From assembly GCA_036011085.1 (NCBI GenBank), contig DASCMS010000161.1:1-64000 (forward strand): DNA of 64,000 nt, in the 5' to 3' direction. Below are positions 1 through 7,590 of the stretch, in pieces. The position numbers and the translations under genes were made by a program. The DNA is from UBA8231 sp036011085. GTDB taxonomy: Bacteria > Latescibacterota > UBA2968 > UBA8231. The first letter of the stretch is position 1. Every line of letters starts with the position of its first letter. The notes beneath the pieces are model-generated. The model saw only the letters and a list, made by a program, of their open reading frames with translations. It was not told the origin of the DNA and made no database searches.

Positions 1-245
1 TCCTTCAGCATCTGGATGTCGAGGGCCTGGTCGGCGACGATTCGCTTCAGACGGCGGTTTTCCTCGTCCATCTGCTTCAGCCGTTTGGCGTCACTGACAT
101 CCATGCCGCCATACTTGGCCTTCCACCGGTAGTAGGTGCCCTCAGCGATGCCGTGTTTGCGAACCAGGTCAGCGACCTTGAGGCCCGATTTTGCCTCCTT
201 GAGGACCGCGATGATCTGCTCTTCGGTGAACTGCTTGCGCTTCAT
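1..245 (-). CDS. IS3-family transposase OrfA (partial, runs off the window start)
   Basis: The minus strand encodes an 81-residue N-terminal fragment starting MKRKQFTEEQIIAVLKEA, followed by KVADLVRKHGI, TYYRWKAKYGGMDVSDAKRL and a leucine-zipper-like tail. This is the typical OrfA of the IS3 family (IS407-like subgroup): a helix-turn-helix protein that binds the element ends and is joined to OrfB by programmed frameshifting. The ATG at 245-243 has a strong AGGAGG ribosome site at 253-258. The catalytic DDE partner OrfB lies outside the window, so whether the element is intact cannot be judged. Family call is confident; subgroup is less so. Confidence 0.9.
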   Translation of the reverse strand, partial: MKRKQFTEEQIIAVLKEAKSGLKVADLVRKHGIAEGTYYRWKAKYGGMDVSDAKRLKQMDEENRRLKRIVADQALDIQMLK

Positions 246-301
246 GAGACGTCCTCCTGGCCCAGATCCTAGGCCGGTGAACTCTCATTGACAATGGTCC
301 A

Positions 302-320
302 GATTTAGGGGAGCAGGTCA
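302..320. repeat. Putative terminal end of the IS3-family element
   Basis: Read on the minus strand the segment begins TGACCTGCTCCCC, which resembles IS407-group terminal repeats that start with TGA and a C-rich block. It lies about 57-75 bases upstream of orfA, where the left end is expected. The other end is outside the window, so the inverted-repeat partner and target duplication cannot be checked. Confidence 0.55.
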
Positions 321-403
321 ATCCGGTCGCGGATCATGATGCTGGTGGAATCTGGAACGGCAAGAATAAACCTGGCGTTGTTCTGCAAACTGAGGAGTCA
401 GAA

Positions 404-865
404 TTGATACACTATGAACGAACTCTCGACATCGACGCCGCACCCGACACTGTCTGGGCCGTCATCGGTCGCTTCATGCACATTGACGAATTCGCACCGC
501 TCGTAAAGTCCGTGGAAGCACTCACGGACGACGAAGACGGGGTCGGGTCGAAACGGCGCTGTAACTTCGAGGACGGTACCTCGGTGGTGGAGGAGGTGAC
601 CAAGTGGGAGCCCAATCGTGGGTACCGCGTCCGTCTGTTGGAAATGTCGGCGATGCCTCTTCACGAAGTGCACGCGGAGCTGTCGGTCGAGCCGCTGGAA
701 AACGAGCGCACGAGAGTGACGTGGGGCATGGATTACCGCGTGAAATTCGGTCCTTTCGGCTGGCTGTTGGGCCAAACCGTGATGAAGCTGATGATGGGTA
801 AGATCCTCGACGGTAACTTGAGTGGTCTCGCCAACAAAGCTCGGTCAGATCGGGCCGGCACCTAA
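404..865 (+). CDS. SRPBCC-family (polyketide cyclase/START-like) protein
   Basis: This 153-residue protein has the layout of a SRPBCC helix-grip fold: an N-terminal strand with DIDAAPDTVWAVIGRF, a central region with SKRRC, and the late signature TRVTWGMDYRVKFGPFGWLLG before a C-terminal helix. Such proteins bind hydrophobic ligands; the substrate cannot be read from sequence. The start is TTG at 404, supported by GAGGAG about ten bases upstream; no in-frame ATG exists near the N-terminus. It lies between an IS3 end and an IS30 remnant, so it may be an isolated survivor of rearrangement or cargo between insertions. Confidence 0.8.
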   Translation: MIHYERTLDIDAAPDTVWAVIGRFMHIDEFAPLVKSVEALTDDEDGVGSKRRCNFEDGTSVVEEVTKWEPNRGYRVRLLEMSAMPLHEVHAELSVEPLENERTRVTWGMDYRVKFGPFGWLLGQTVMKLMMGKILDGNLSGLANKARSDRAGT

Positions 866-869
866 GACG

Positions 870-1100
870 GAAATCGGTTTGGTAGGTCCGTCTTCGTGGG
901 CTATGGTTGAGCTTGCGAGCGATGGCGTTGCATTCGTGTTGGGTGATGTGGTCCATACTGGTACGCTTTGGCAGGTACTGGCGGATGAGTCCGTTGGTGT
1001 TTTCGCTGGTTCCTCGCTCCCAAGAGTGGTGAGGATTGGCGAAGTAGACGCCGGGGGACGGTGGCTCTTGATACGCGCGGCAACGCGTACCATCGTACGA
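870..1100 (-). pseudogene. IS30-family transposase, C-terminal remnant
   Basis: One minus-strand frame reads SYDGTRCRAYQ, then VYFANPHHSWERGTSENTNG, LIRQYLPKRTSMDHITQHEC and NAIARKLNHSPRRRTYQT. This is the conserved catalytic C-terminus of IS30 DDE transposases, including the glutamate of SWERGTSENTNG. The piece covers roughly the last 75 residues. The N-terminal DNA-binding region and first two catalytic aspartates are missing upstream, and the segment before YFANP is degraded, so it cannot be active. It sits against the 3-prime end of the SRPBCC gene. No terminal inverted repeats were recognised. It accounts for most of the gap between genes here. Confidence 0.85.
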
Positions 1101-1181
1101 GATCGGGTGCCAGCTGTGAGCGACCACCGACCCGGGCTCCGTCCGTGTCACGGATTCTTCCTACCCAGGGTCTTGTGAAAC

Positions 1182-2543
1182 ATGGAAGCTCTGACTCCCG
1201 CTCTTGACGCCACGACCATGGACGAAGACGTGGCGACCCACCATACCGAAGAGCGTCGGCAGCGGCTCGTTGAGTTCGCCGCCGCTCCCAACCGCTATGC
1301 GAAGAGCGCCTTTCGCTGGGTCGAGGATGACCCCGGGGCCATCGATGCCTACGGACGCGCGCTGAACCGGTTGGACCGGTACCAGGACGTGCTCGGCTTC
1401 AAGCGATTGTGCCGGGCCGGCGGCAGCTACAGGAGCGCGCTGTACGGGCTGGCGGCCCTTGCCCACCACCATCGGCGCTGGATCCGGCAGCCGGAGACCT
1501 GGAGTTCCACCATCCAGCAGGGCGGCCATCCGCAAAGCGTCGACCAGTTCGGTTCGCTGGCCCGTCACCTGCTGGCGCAGTTCGACGTACCCAGGTTCAT
1601 GGACGAGGTCTGGTTCGATGAATACGGTCCCGAAGCACTGCAGCGCCAGAATGCGTTCATCCACATCGGTTCGGGTGGCAGTGCGCGCGATCTCGACCTG
1701 CCGGTGCAGCTGACCCGCCGGATGGCGCACATGTTCATGCAGGGGAAGAACCGCGATTCCCTGGCCCACAATCTGCGCTGGTCCCAGGTGCTGGGCGTCG
1801 GCGGGGACCAGCAGATGGCGCGGACAATCCTGAAAACACGCCTCGGCCGGCACCTTGAACATGACGAGTTCTGGAGCACGGTGGTTCTGTTCCTGGCCAG
1901 CAATCCGCTCATCGATCCCACTCAGGTGGGTCCCATGATCGACTACGTGCACAACATGCGCTTCGCGCCGCGACGGGTGGTCCGCGAAGGAGGGGGTGTC
2001 GATGAAGCGCCCCCGCCTCAGCCCGACTTCACTATGAAGGGCCGCAGCGCCAAGAAACTGCTGCGCCAGGTCGACGCCTGGCATGGCCACCTGACCCGTG
2101 TGCGCGACGTCGTCTTTCAGAGCTGGCAGACCAGCGGCGTACGGCCCTACGAGTTGGAAGAGGAACTACCCGAGCTCGGCCCTGTGCGCTGGACGGTACA
2201 GGAGCTGCTGTCGAGTTGGGAACTGGCCGCCGAGGGGACCGCTCTCGACCACTGCGTTGTCTCCTACTCCGATCAGTGCGCCGACGGCCAGACCGCCATC
2301 TGGTCCATCGGCCTGCAGCGAGAGGGAGAGGAGACCCGCGAGAACGTGCTCACCGTCGCCGTCGACGTGGGCAAACGCGCCATCACCCAGGCGCGGGGAC
2401 GCTTCAACATGCTTCCGGGCCAGGCCCCCCGTTCCGCCCAGGCCCAGAAGGTGGCCAGGGGACGTTACATGCAGATGTTGAATCGCTCCGATCATGTCCT
2501 GCGGTTGTGGATGGAACGGGAACGGTTGCGGCGGGACGACTGA
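1182..2543 (+). CDS. PcfJ-like protein
   Basis: A 453-residue protein whose C-terminal third carries the PcfJ family signature: an EGTALDHCVVSYSDQCADG core (His357-Cys358) followed by AIWSIGL, a strand pair, and QARGRFNMLPG near residue 404. PcfJ-like proteins were named from conjugative plasmids and also occur on chromosomes and phages; their biochemical role is not established. The N-terminal 300 residues are helical and not recognised. No signal peptide is seen. It lies beside IS remnants, consistent with mobile origin. Start at ATG 1182 lacks an obvious ribosome site; an in-frame ATG at 1218 is an alternative. Confidence 0.75.
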   Translation: MEALTPALDATTMDEDVATHHTEERRQRLVEFAAAPNRYAKSAFRWVEDDPGAIDAYGRALNRLDRYQDVLGFKRLCRAGGSYRSALYGLAALAHHHRRWIRQPETWSSTIQQGGHPQSVDQFGSLARHLLAQFDVPRFMDEVWFDEYGPEALQRQNAFIHIGSGGSARDLDLPVQLTRRMAHMFMQGKNRDSLAHNLRWSQVLGVGGDQQMARTILKTRLGRHLEHDEFWSTVVLFLASNPLIDPTQVGPMIDYVHNMRFAPRRVVREGGGVDEAPPPQPDFTMKGRSAKKLLRQVDAWHGHLTRVRDVVFQSWQTSGVRPYELEEELPELGPVRWTVQELLSSWELAAEGTALDHCVVSYSDQCADGQTAIWSIGLQREGEETRENVLTVAVDVGKRAITQARGRFNMLPGQAPRSAQAQKVARGRYMQMLNRSDHVLRLWMERERLRRDD

Positions 2544-2555
2544 GCCGTCGTACGG

Positions 2556-3761
2556 CTACACCGTCTGCCCCGCGTCCGACTCGTAGGTACGCCCCGGCGG
2601 CTCGTCGTCCGGCAGACCGACGTGGTCCCAGAACTCGGTATGCTCGAAGGGGGCGCGACGTATATCTGGCACGTGTACGGCAGCACCACCTGAACGGGCC
2701 GACTGATCGGCCAGGATCCCCGGAAGTGTGTAGTCGGCCATGCGGTAGACGTCGATGGGCACACGTTTGCCGGCCTGCAACGCCCGGGCGAAGGTGATGG
2801 CTGTCCAGATGTCGGTGCCCCCATGGCCCGAGGCTGCCTCGGGAACGTCGGCGCGCGCCGTGCCGATCTCGACACGCTCCCAGCCTTCCTTCTCGTCCCG
2901 TGTTTTCTCCAGGCGTCGACAGAATCCTTCATGGGAATACCACTCGGCGCTGCCTTCGGTGCCGAAGATCCGGTAGTTGTGGGCTCCCGGTCGACGTGTG
3001 CTCAGCGTCACCAGGATGCGGATCAGTCGTCCGCGCGCCGTCTTGAACAGCGCGTACTGGCCGTCTGACCGCAGCGGTGTCTCGCCGTTCCACCAGGGCG
3101 CCTCAACACAGTTCACCGACACGACCCGGTCGTCGAGCACTTCCAGCAAGGGTCCCAGATCGTGCGTCAGGTACTGGATCGGCGCCATGTCCGACCTCCA
3201 CACGCGCCGTGTCCCGGTGATCCCCTGCTCCCGTACCTGCTTCGGCGTGAACTGGTCGCCTTTGGCATCCACCATCGTGTTCGGCAGGTAGTGGAGGTAC
3301 TCCCCGTCGGCCATGGACACGGCGCCAAAGCGGCCTTCCACGATCCAGCGTCGCCAGTAGCGGAGAAAGGCCAGAAAGCTGGAGTTTTCGGCCAGCATGT
3401 ACTGCTTTCCCGTGGCCTCCACCGTAGCGGCGATGTGCACGATCTCTTCCTGCGTGAAGGCGCCCGGCACTTCGCTGAGCACGTGACATCCCGCCTCCAG
3501 GGCCTGGATCGTGTGCTCCTTCTGCAAACGACCGTTGCTGGCGATGGCGACAGCGTCGGGTCGCATGTCGAGCAGCTCCTCGAACTCGCTTACCATCTTG
3601 ACGGAGCGATCCAGCCCCGACGCGGTCTCCGCCGCCCGGTCCCGCCACTGTTCGATCCGATCCGCCGCACCGATGACTTCCGCCTCTTCGGTATGCAGGA
3701 AATTGCGCAGGTGGCTGTGACCCCGTCGCAGTCCGAGTATCCCGACCTTCACCTTGTCCAT
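2556..3761 (-). CDS. Gfo/Idh/MocA-family oxidoreductase
   Basis: A 401-residue NAD(P)-dependent dehydrogenase-like protein. The N-terminus VKVGILGLRRGHSHLRNFLH is a Rossmann strand-loop-helix, although the loop is GLRRGHS rather than the common GxGxxG. The region LEAGCHVLSEVPGAFTQEEI matches the family's EKP-type motif, with SEVP replacing the usual Glu-Lys-Pro, so the catalytic lysine seems absent. The C-terminal alpha/beta domain contains YLTHDLGPLLEVL. The ATG at 3761 is preferred because a GGGGAGGGG ribosome site precedes it. It overlaps the upstream secreted-protein gene by 13 bases, indicating an operon. Substrate unknown, probably a sugar derivative. Confidence 0.85.
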   Translation of the reverse strand: MDKVKVGILGLRRGHSHLRNFLHTEEAEVIGAADRIEQWRDRAAETASGLDRSVKMVSEFEELLDMRPDAVAIASNGRLQKEHTIQALEAGCHVLSEVPGAFTQEEIVHIAATVEATGKQYMLAENSSFLAFLRYWRRWIVEGRFGAVSMADGEYLHYLPNTMVDAKGDQFTPKQVREQGITGTRRVWRSDMAPIQYLTHDLGPLLEVLDDRVVSVNCVEAPWWNGETPLRSDGQYALFKTARGRLIRILVTLSTRRPGAHNYRIFGTEGSAEWYSHEGFCRRLEKTRDEKEGWERVEIGTARADVPEAASGHGGTDIWTAITFARALQAGKRVPIDVYRMADYTLPGILADQSARSGGAAVHVPDIRRAPFEHTEFWDHVGLPDDEPPGRTYESDAGQTV

Positions 3762-4414
3762 CGCTGTCCCCTCCCCGGGTTGGTTTTTACAGTTGCCCAG
3801 ATCGCCGCCTCGACCGCCGTCTGTTGTACGCGGGTCCACACATCGGTGCCCCCCTCGCCGTCGTCCAGGCGCAGCTGATCCCCCGCCAGCTCGTAGCTCG
3901 TGCCGCCAGCCAGCCCGCTGATGAGATCCGCCAGCAGGGCTTCCTCGTCGAGCTGCGCGTGCAGAGCCGCCTGGATGGTTGCCGTCAGCGCCGAAATGTC
4001 CTGCTCCGGAATCTCCAGGTCTGCCGCCAGCGAGGCTGCCAGTCTCTCTCCCAACTCGTCGATGAACGCCTCGAAGGCAGCGTCGTTGACGCGCAGCTCC
4101 CGCTCCGCCAGCGCCAGCACGAGCAGATCCCCAGACGTGGTCCACGTGCCGGAGCCGACGAAGGAGACCGTCAGTGAGTCGGCGTCGGCCACGGCCCCGC
4201 CGGCTTCGGACTCGGACGCGAGAAACTCGTCGTTCAGCCGGCCTGTCACCGACATGCGGGCGCCACCGTCGCTGTCCAGCACGAGGCGGGACACGAAGGC
4301 GCCGGACTCAACGTCGCTGATGGCTTCCCAGGTTCCTGCCAGTCCATCCTGGGCCGAGGCCGCCGGTCCCATGAGGACCAACACCCCCAGCCACGCCATT
4401 CTGACCATGAACAT
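3749..4414 (-). CDS. Secreted hypothetical protein
   Basis: A 221-residue protein with a clear signal peptide (MFMVRMAWLGVLVLMGPAASAQ; cleavage expected after ASA). The mature part starts LAGTWEAISD and alternates short beta strands, such as RLVLDSDGGARMSVTG and TSGDLLVLALAERELRV, resembling lipocalin-like exported domains. A helical stretch from about 125 to 165 interrupts it. No catalytic motif was recognised. GAGGT lies about seven bases upstream of the ATG. It is the first gene of a minus-strand pair with the Gfo/Idh gene and is divergent from the PfkB kinase gene. Confidence 0.7.
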   Translation of the reverse strand: MFMVRMAWLGVLVLMGPAASAQDGLAGTWEAISDVESGAFVSRLVLDSDGGARMSVTGRLNDEFLASESEAGGAVADADSLTVSFVGSGTWTTSGDLLVLALAERELRVNDAAFEAFIDELGERLAASLAADLEIPEQDISALTATIQAALHAQLDEEALLADLISGLAGGTSYELAGDQLRLDDGEGGTDVWTRVQQTAVEAAIWATVKTNPGRGQRWTR

Positions 4415-4481
4415 CGTTGACCTCGAGCCTCTGCCACAGCGCCATGCTGCAGCGCGCGGAATATAGTTGCAGGTGACACGC

Positions 4482-4511
4482 TTGACCTCTCCGCGTCCGG
4501 GGACCGTCTAT
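4482..4511 (+). promoter_or_regulatory. Possible sigma70-like promoter of the PfkB kinase gene
   Basis: TTGACC at 4482-4487 and GTCTAT at 4506-4511 are separated by 18 bases. Transcription would start close to the ATG at 4519. No Shine-Dalgarno sequence precedes that ATG, so a leaderless or very short leader message is plausible. The -10 box is a weak match and GC-rich DNA gives chance hits. Confidence 0.3.
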
Positions 4512-4518
4512 TCCTTAT

Positions 4519-5520
4519 ATGGACGGTCACATCGTCATCGCTCCGGGCAGCATCAACGTCGACCTGATCCTGCGCACGGATGTGCACAAGGGTCCGAAGA
4601 CCTTCCGTGGTCGATACAGCGAGAGCCAGGGGGGCAAAGGATCGAACCAGGCCATCGCTGCGCGCCGTGCCGCCGCCGACGGCAGAGCCGTGTACCTGCT
4701 GGGTGCCGTGGGGCAGGACACCTGGGGCGAACAGTCCCTGCAGGCACTGCGCGACGCCGATGTCGACGTGCGCTTCATCCGCAGCGATGGTGTGTCCACC
4801 GGTGTGGTCATGGAATACCTCTACGCCGACGGCGAGGTCACCATCGGTCTGGAGCCCGGCGCCAACGACACGGTGACGGTGGCTGACGTGGAGCGGGCTC
4901 GCCCTGTGATCGAGGACGCCGCCCTGCTGCTAGGCCAGATCGAGACCCCCATCGACACCGTGCAGCACGCCTTCGTGGTAGCGCGGTCGGCAGAGGTGAG
5001 CACCTGTCTCGATCCGTCGGTGGTTCCGCCTACCGAGGCCGGGCGGCGCCAGCTGTTCGAGCACATTCTCCCCCTCGTCGACCTGATCGCACCCAATCGT
5101 TCTGAAGCCGAAGAACTGACCGGCATTCGTGTCACCGACGACGGCAGCGCCCGGTCGGCCGCACAGTGCCTGCTGGACCACGTACCTGTCGTCGTACTCA
5201 CCCGTGGCGCCGACGGTGCACTCGTGGCACGTGGCGGCGACGTTGACTGCGTGCGTGGACTCGAAGTCAACGCCATCGACGGTGGCGCCGCCGGCGACAC
5301 TTTCCGCGGGGCACTGGCATTGGCCGCAGCCGAAGCCCAGCAAGCGCACGGACCGTCGCTGACGGAGTTGCCCTTCGGCGCCCTCGTCGAAGCTGTCCGT
5401 TTCGCCAACGCCGCTGCCTCGATCTGTGTCACCCGAGCCGGCGCCTGTCCCTCCATTCCGGTGCGCGAGGAGATCTTCTCCCAGCTCGCAGCCGCAGTCC
5501 CGCGAAAAGATCCCTCGTGA
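4519..5520 (+). CDS. PfkB-family sugar/nucleoside kinase (ribokinase-like)
   Basis: A 333-residue ribokinase-fold kinase that would transfer the ATP gamma-phosphate to a hydroxyl of a sugar, polyol or nucleoside. The first PfkB signature GGKGSNQ is at residues 38-44 and the second is DGGAAGDTFRGAL near 254-266, with Asp260 as catalytic base and AAGD forming the anion hole (more often GAGD). LIAPNRSEAEELTG is the usual pre-nucleotide segment. The stop overlaps the GTG start of a CDP-alcohol phosphatidyltransferase gene, so the two are translationally coupled. That suggests the kinase makes a phosphorylated head group or its precursor. Ribokinase itself is the alternative. Confidence 0.88.
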   Translation: MDGHIVIAPGSINVDLILRTDVHKGPKTFRGRYSESQGGKGSNQAIAARRAAADGRAVYLLGAVGQDTWGEQSLQALRDADVDVRFIRSDGVSTGVVMEYLYADGEVTIGLEPGANDTVTVADVERARPVIEDAALLLGQIETPIDTVQHAFVVARSAEVSTCLDPSVVPPTEAGRRQLFEHILPLVDLIAPNRSEAEELTGIRVTDDGSARSAAQCLLDHVPVVVLTRGADGALVARGGDVDCVRGLEVNAIDGGAAGDTFRGALALAAAEAQQAHGPSLTELPFGALVEAVRFANAAASICVTRAGACPSIPVREEIFSQLAAAVPRKDPS

Positions 5521-6125
5521 TTACGAGACAGCTGCGCGACCGGATTCAGTCCAGCCTCATCGAGCACATCGGCCGTCATCCGGCCTGGTACCCCGTCTCG
5601 CCGAATGTGCTCACCTTCGGTGCCTTGGTCCTCGCCCTGCCGGCGTGCTGGGCCATTGCCGAGCAGCGATACTTGCTGGCTGTACTGTTCATCCTGCTGT
5701 CGGGCGCCGTGGACCTGATCGACGGCTGTGTGGCGCGCGGCCTGGATCGCACGACGAAGTTCGGCTCTTACTGGGACGCCATGATCGACCGCTACGTCGA
5801 TTGCCTGCTGTACCTGGGATTCGTCCTCGACGGGTACGAGCTGGAAGCTTTCCTGGCCACCACAGGTACGGTGCTGACCAGCTACGCCAAGCCGCGCACG
5901 GCGATGGTCGTGGCCATCTACGCGCAGGACTGGCCGACCATTGGTGAGAGAGCGGAGCGTTTTATCCTGCTGCTGGCCGGATTGCTACTGGCCGTATGGA
6001 TCCCTGTCGTGGCCGGCTGGTCGACGATCAGCCTCATGTTGTGGGCCACCGCACTGATGACGCACGTGGGTGCTGTGCAGAGAATCGTCATGACCCGGCG
6101 GCTGGTGGAGGAAGACGGCCCGTAA
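5517..6125 (+). CDS. CDP-alcohol phosphatidyltransferase family protein
   Basis: A 202-residue integral membrane enzyme. The complete family signature DGx2ARx8Gx3Dx3D is present: Asp69-Gly70, Ala73-Arg74, Gly83, Asp87 and Asp91. It binds two metal ions and the CDP moiety and displaces CMP with an alcohol acceptor. Several hydrophobic segments are visible, including ALVLALPACWAIA, AVLFILLSGAVDLI and RFILLLAGLLLAVWI. The GTG start overlaps the kinase stop (GTGA), implying coupled expression. The acceptor could be glycerol phosphate, inositol phosphate or another polyol; sequence alone does not decide. Confidence 0.88.
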   Translation: MITRQLRDRIQSSLIEHIGRHPAWYPVSPNVLTFGALVLALPACWAIAEQRYLLAVLFILLSGAVDLIDGCVARGLDRTTKFGSYWDAMIDRYVDCLLYLGFVLDGYELEAFLATTGTVLTSYAKPRTAMVVAIYAQDWPTIGERAERFILLLAGLLLAVWIPVVAGWSTISLMLWATALMTHVGAVQRIVMTRRLVEEDGP

Positions 6126-6192
6126 CACGGTGGGCTATCCGCTGGTCAGCCAGCCGGTAGGTTGACAATCTCTGCACCGTCTATATCATCTA

Positions 6193-6220
6193 TGCTATAC
6201 TGTAATAGCAAAGGTGCTAT
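6193..6220 (+). promoter_or_regulatory. AT-rich inverted repeat, candidate operator for the XRE regulator
   Basis: TGCTAT at 6193-6198 and ATAGCA at 6205-6210 form a perfect 6-base inverted repeat around ACTGTA. A third half-site TGCTAT follows at 6215-6220, overlapping the region just after the AAGGTG ribosome site. The block is markedly AT-rich compared with its surroundings. A TTGACA box lies at 6162-6167. Spacing and position fit autoregulation by the downstream HTH protein, which is inferred only. Confidence 0.5.
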
Positions 6221-6223
6221 AAT

Positions 6224-6478
6224 ATGCCCTTCGATTACTGTCAGATCCGGGTATTCCGCGGGACTGTCGGACTCACCCAGACCCAGCTGGCTGCTAAGCT
6301 TCGCGTGCCACAATGTACCGTGGCCCGCTGGGAGACGGGGAAGGTTGCGCCCAATGCCTCACACATCGGTGAGATGTGTGACTTTGGGCGTGTCGCCGGC
6401 ATTGAACCGGGGTTCTTCTTCCCCGCCTTCAGCCGCTGCAATCCCGGAAGGGACACGACACTAAGACCACCACCATGA
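6224..6478 (+). CDS. Small XRE-family helix-turn-helix regulator
   Basis: An 84-residue protein with one lambda-repressor-type HTH: IRVFRGTVGLTQTQLAAKL, then RVPQCTVARWETGKVAPN (recognition helix around residues 30-42). The C-terminal tail has no recognised ligand or dimer domain. AAGGTG lies eight bases before the ATG. Upstream AT-rich repeats could be its binding sites. It ends ten bases before thioredoxin, so the two are probably cotranscribed and this regulator may control trxA. Confidence 0.75.
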   Translation: MPFDYCQIRVFRGTVGLTQTQLAAKLRVPQCTVARWETGKVAPNASHIGEMCDFGRVAGIEPGFFFPAFSRCNPGRDTTLRPPP

Positions 6479-6488
6479 GGAGCCTGTC

Positions 6489-6821
6489 ATGGCAGAACCA
6501 CTGGTAGTAACCGACGATACCTTCGAGGCGGAAGTCCTGCAGGCGACCGAACCCGTGCTGGTCGATTTCGGCGCCACGTGGTGCGGTCCCTGCCGCACTC
6601 TGGAGCCGATCGTGGAAGAGTTGGCGCGCGAGTACGCCGGCCGCGTGAAAGTGGCCAAACTCGATGCTGACGACCATCCGCAAACGGTGGCCAAGTTTCA
6701 GATACGCGGTCTGCCGACGCTGCTCTTCTTCAGGGGCGGGCAGGTGCAGGACACCCTTGTCGGTGTCGCCGCCAAGGGGCAGCTGACCGAAAAGCTGGAC
6801 GCCGTGCTGCAGGCGGCGTAA
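6489..6821 (+). CDS. trxA: Thioredoxin
   Basis: A 110-residue canonical thioredoxin. The redox motif Trp31-Cys-Gly-Pro-Cys35 follows PVLVDFGAT, the buried-Asp region VAKLDADDHP is present, and the cis-proline is Pro76 in IRGLPTLLFF. It reduces disulfides in cytoplasmic proteins using electrons from thioredoxin reductase, which is not encoded here. AGGAG lies about eight bases before the ATG. No signal peptide. Full length for the family. Confidence 0.95.
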   Translation: MAEPLVVTDDTFEAEVLQATEPVLVDFGATWCGPCRTLEPIVEELAREYAGRVKVAKLDADDHPQTVAKFQIRGLPTLLFFRGGQVQDTLVGVAAKGQLTEKLDAVLQAA

Positions 6822-6832
6822 CGGATGAAGCA

Positions 6833-6865
6833 CGCCTGGCGGGGGTGAAGCGCTCCCGTCAGGCG
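6833..6865. terminator. Hairpin between convergent genes, possible bidirectional terminator
   Basis: CGCCTGGCGGG (6833-6843) pairs with CCCGTCAGGCG (6855-6865) as an 11-bp stem with one G-U pair and an 11-base loop. It lies just after trxA and overlaps the last codons of the convergent sulfotransferase-like gene. There is no T tract, so intrinsic termination is uncertain. Confidence 0.4.
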
Positions 6866-7590
6866 CGAATCGCCCGTGCCGCCAATCGCTCGTACAGTGG
6901 CCGGCACTCCTCGAGCAGCGGCTGCAGCCGTTCCGGGAAGGGTTCGGTCTTGGGCGCGTACGGTTCGAACCCCGTCGATCGATGCACACTGCCATACCAG
7001 TACTGGGCCCACACCCCATCTTCCGGGCGTGCCCCGGCGTCCCAGCTCAACATGCGTTCGTCAAAGGCCAACCCCAGACGATCGCACAGTTGCTCGAGCA
7101 CCCGGCGCGGGTCGAGCAGTGTTTCGCGAGCGTCCAGAATCGGCGGCGCCTGCCCGATCCCCTCCAGCTCTTCGAGCAATTCCACGTTCTGCGCATACCC
7201 GGTGTCCCGCAGGCTCGGTGCCTCAACCTGTTGCACGTACGACGGCAGCATGTCCACGGGATCGCGGATCAGAATGACGTTGACGGTCTGCCGCAGAAAC
7301 TCGAGATCCAACCCGACGAGGTGGTGGGTCATCTGCTTGAGGAACAGCAGGGAGTGGTCGCACGGCCCGAGAATGACGTCGCGCACGACAGCGGCGCCGT
7401 CCTGGTTCTGCGACGCCAGCACCGCCTCGGCGCCCGGGTGATAGTCGCGCGCCGACGTGTGCGCCAGGTAGTGCGCGTAGAGCGGCTCGTCGACGACCTG
7501 TGTGTCGGCACGTTGTGCGAAGCAGTACATCAGCGCTGTCGAGATGTTGCGCGGTCCGCTCCACAGGCAGAGACGCTGGCACCCGCTCAT
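6859..7590 (-). CDS. Sulfotransferase-like P-loop protein
   Basis: A 243-residue protein with a sulfotransferase-type nucleotide loop at the N-terminus (LCLWSGPRNISTALMYCFA, corresponding to the PAPS 5-prime phosphosulfate loop) and a later VILIRDPVDMLPSYVQQ, matching the 3-prime phosphate-binding RDP...S segment. It is shorter than most sulfotransferases. The start codon overlaps the stop of the upstream class IV aminotransferase gene (ATGA at 7587-7590), so they are translationally coupled. As far as I recall, plant branched-chain-aminotransferase-like proteins carry a comparable P-loop domain fused to this aminotransferase type, which would support a joint function. Substrate unknown. Confidence 0.75.
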   Translation of the reverse strand: MSGCQRLCLWSGPRNISTALMYCFAQRADTQVVDEPLYAHYLAHTSARDYHPGAEAVLASQNQDGAAVVRDVILGPCDHSLLFLKQMTHHLVGLDLEFLRQTVNVILIRDPVDMLPSYVQQVEAPSLRDTGYAQNVELLEELEGIGQAPPILDARETLLDPRRVLEQLCDRLGLAFDERMLSWDAGARPEDGVWAQYWYGSVHRSTGFEPYAPKTEPFPERLQPLLEECRPLYERLAARAIRA

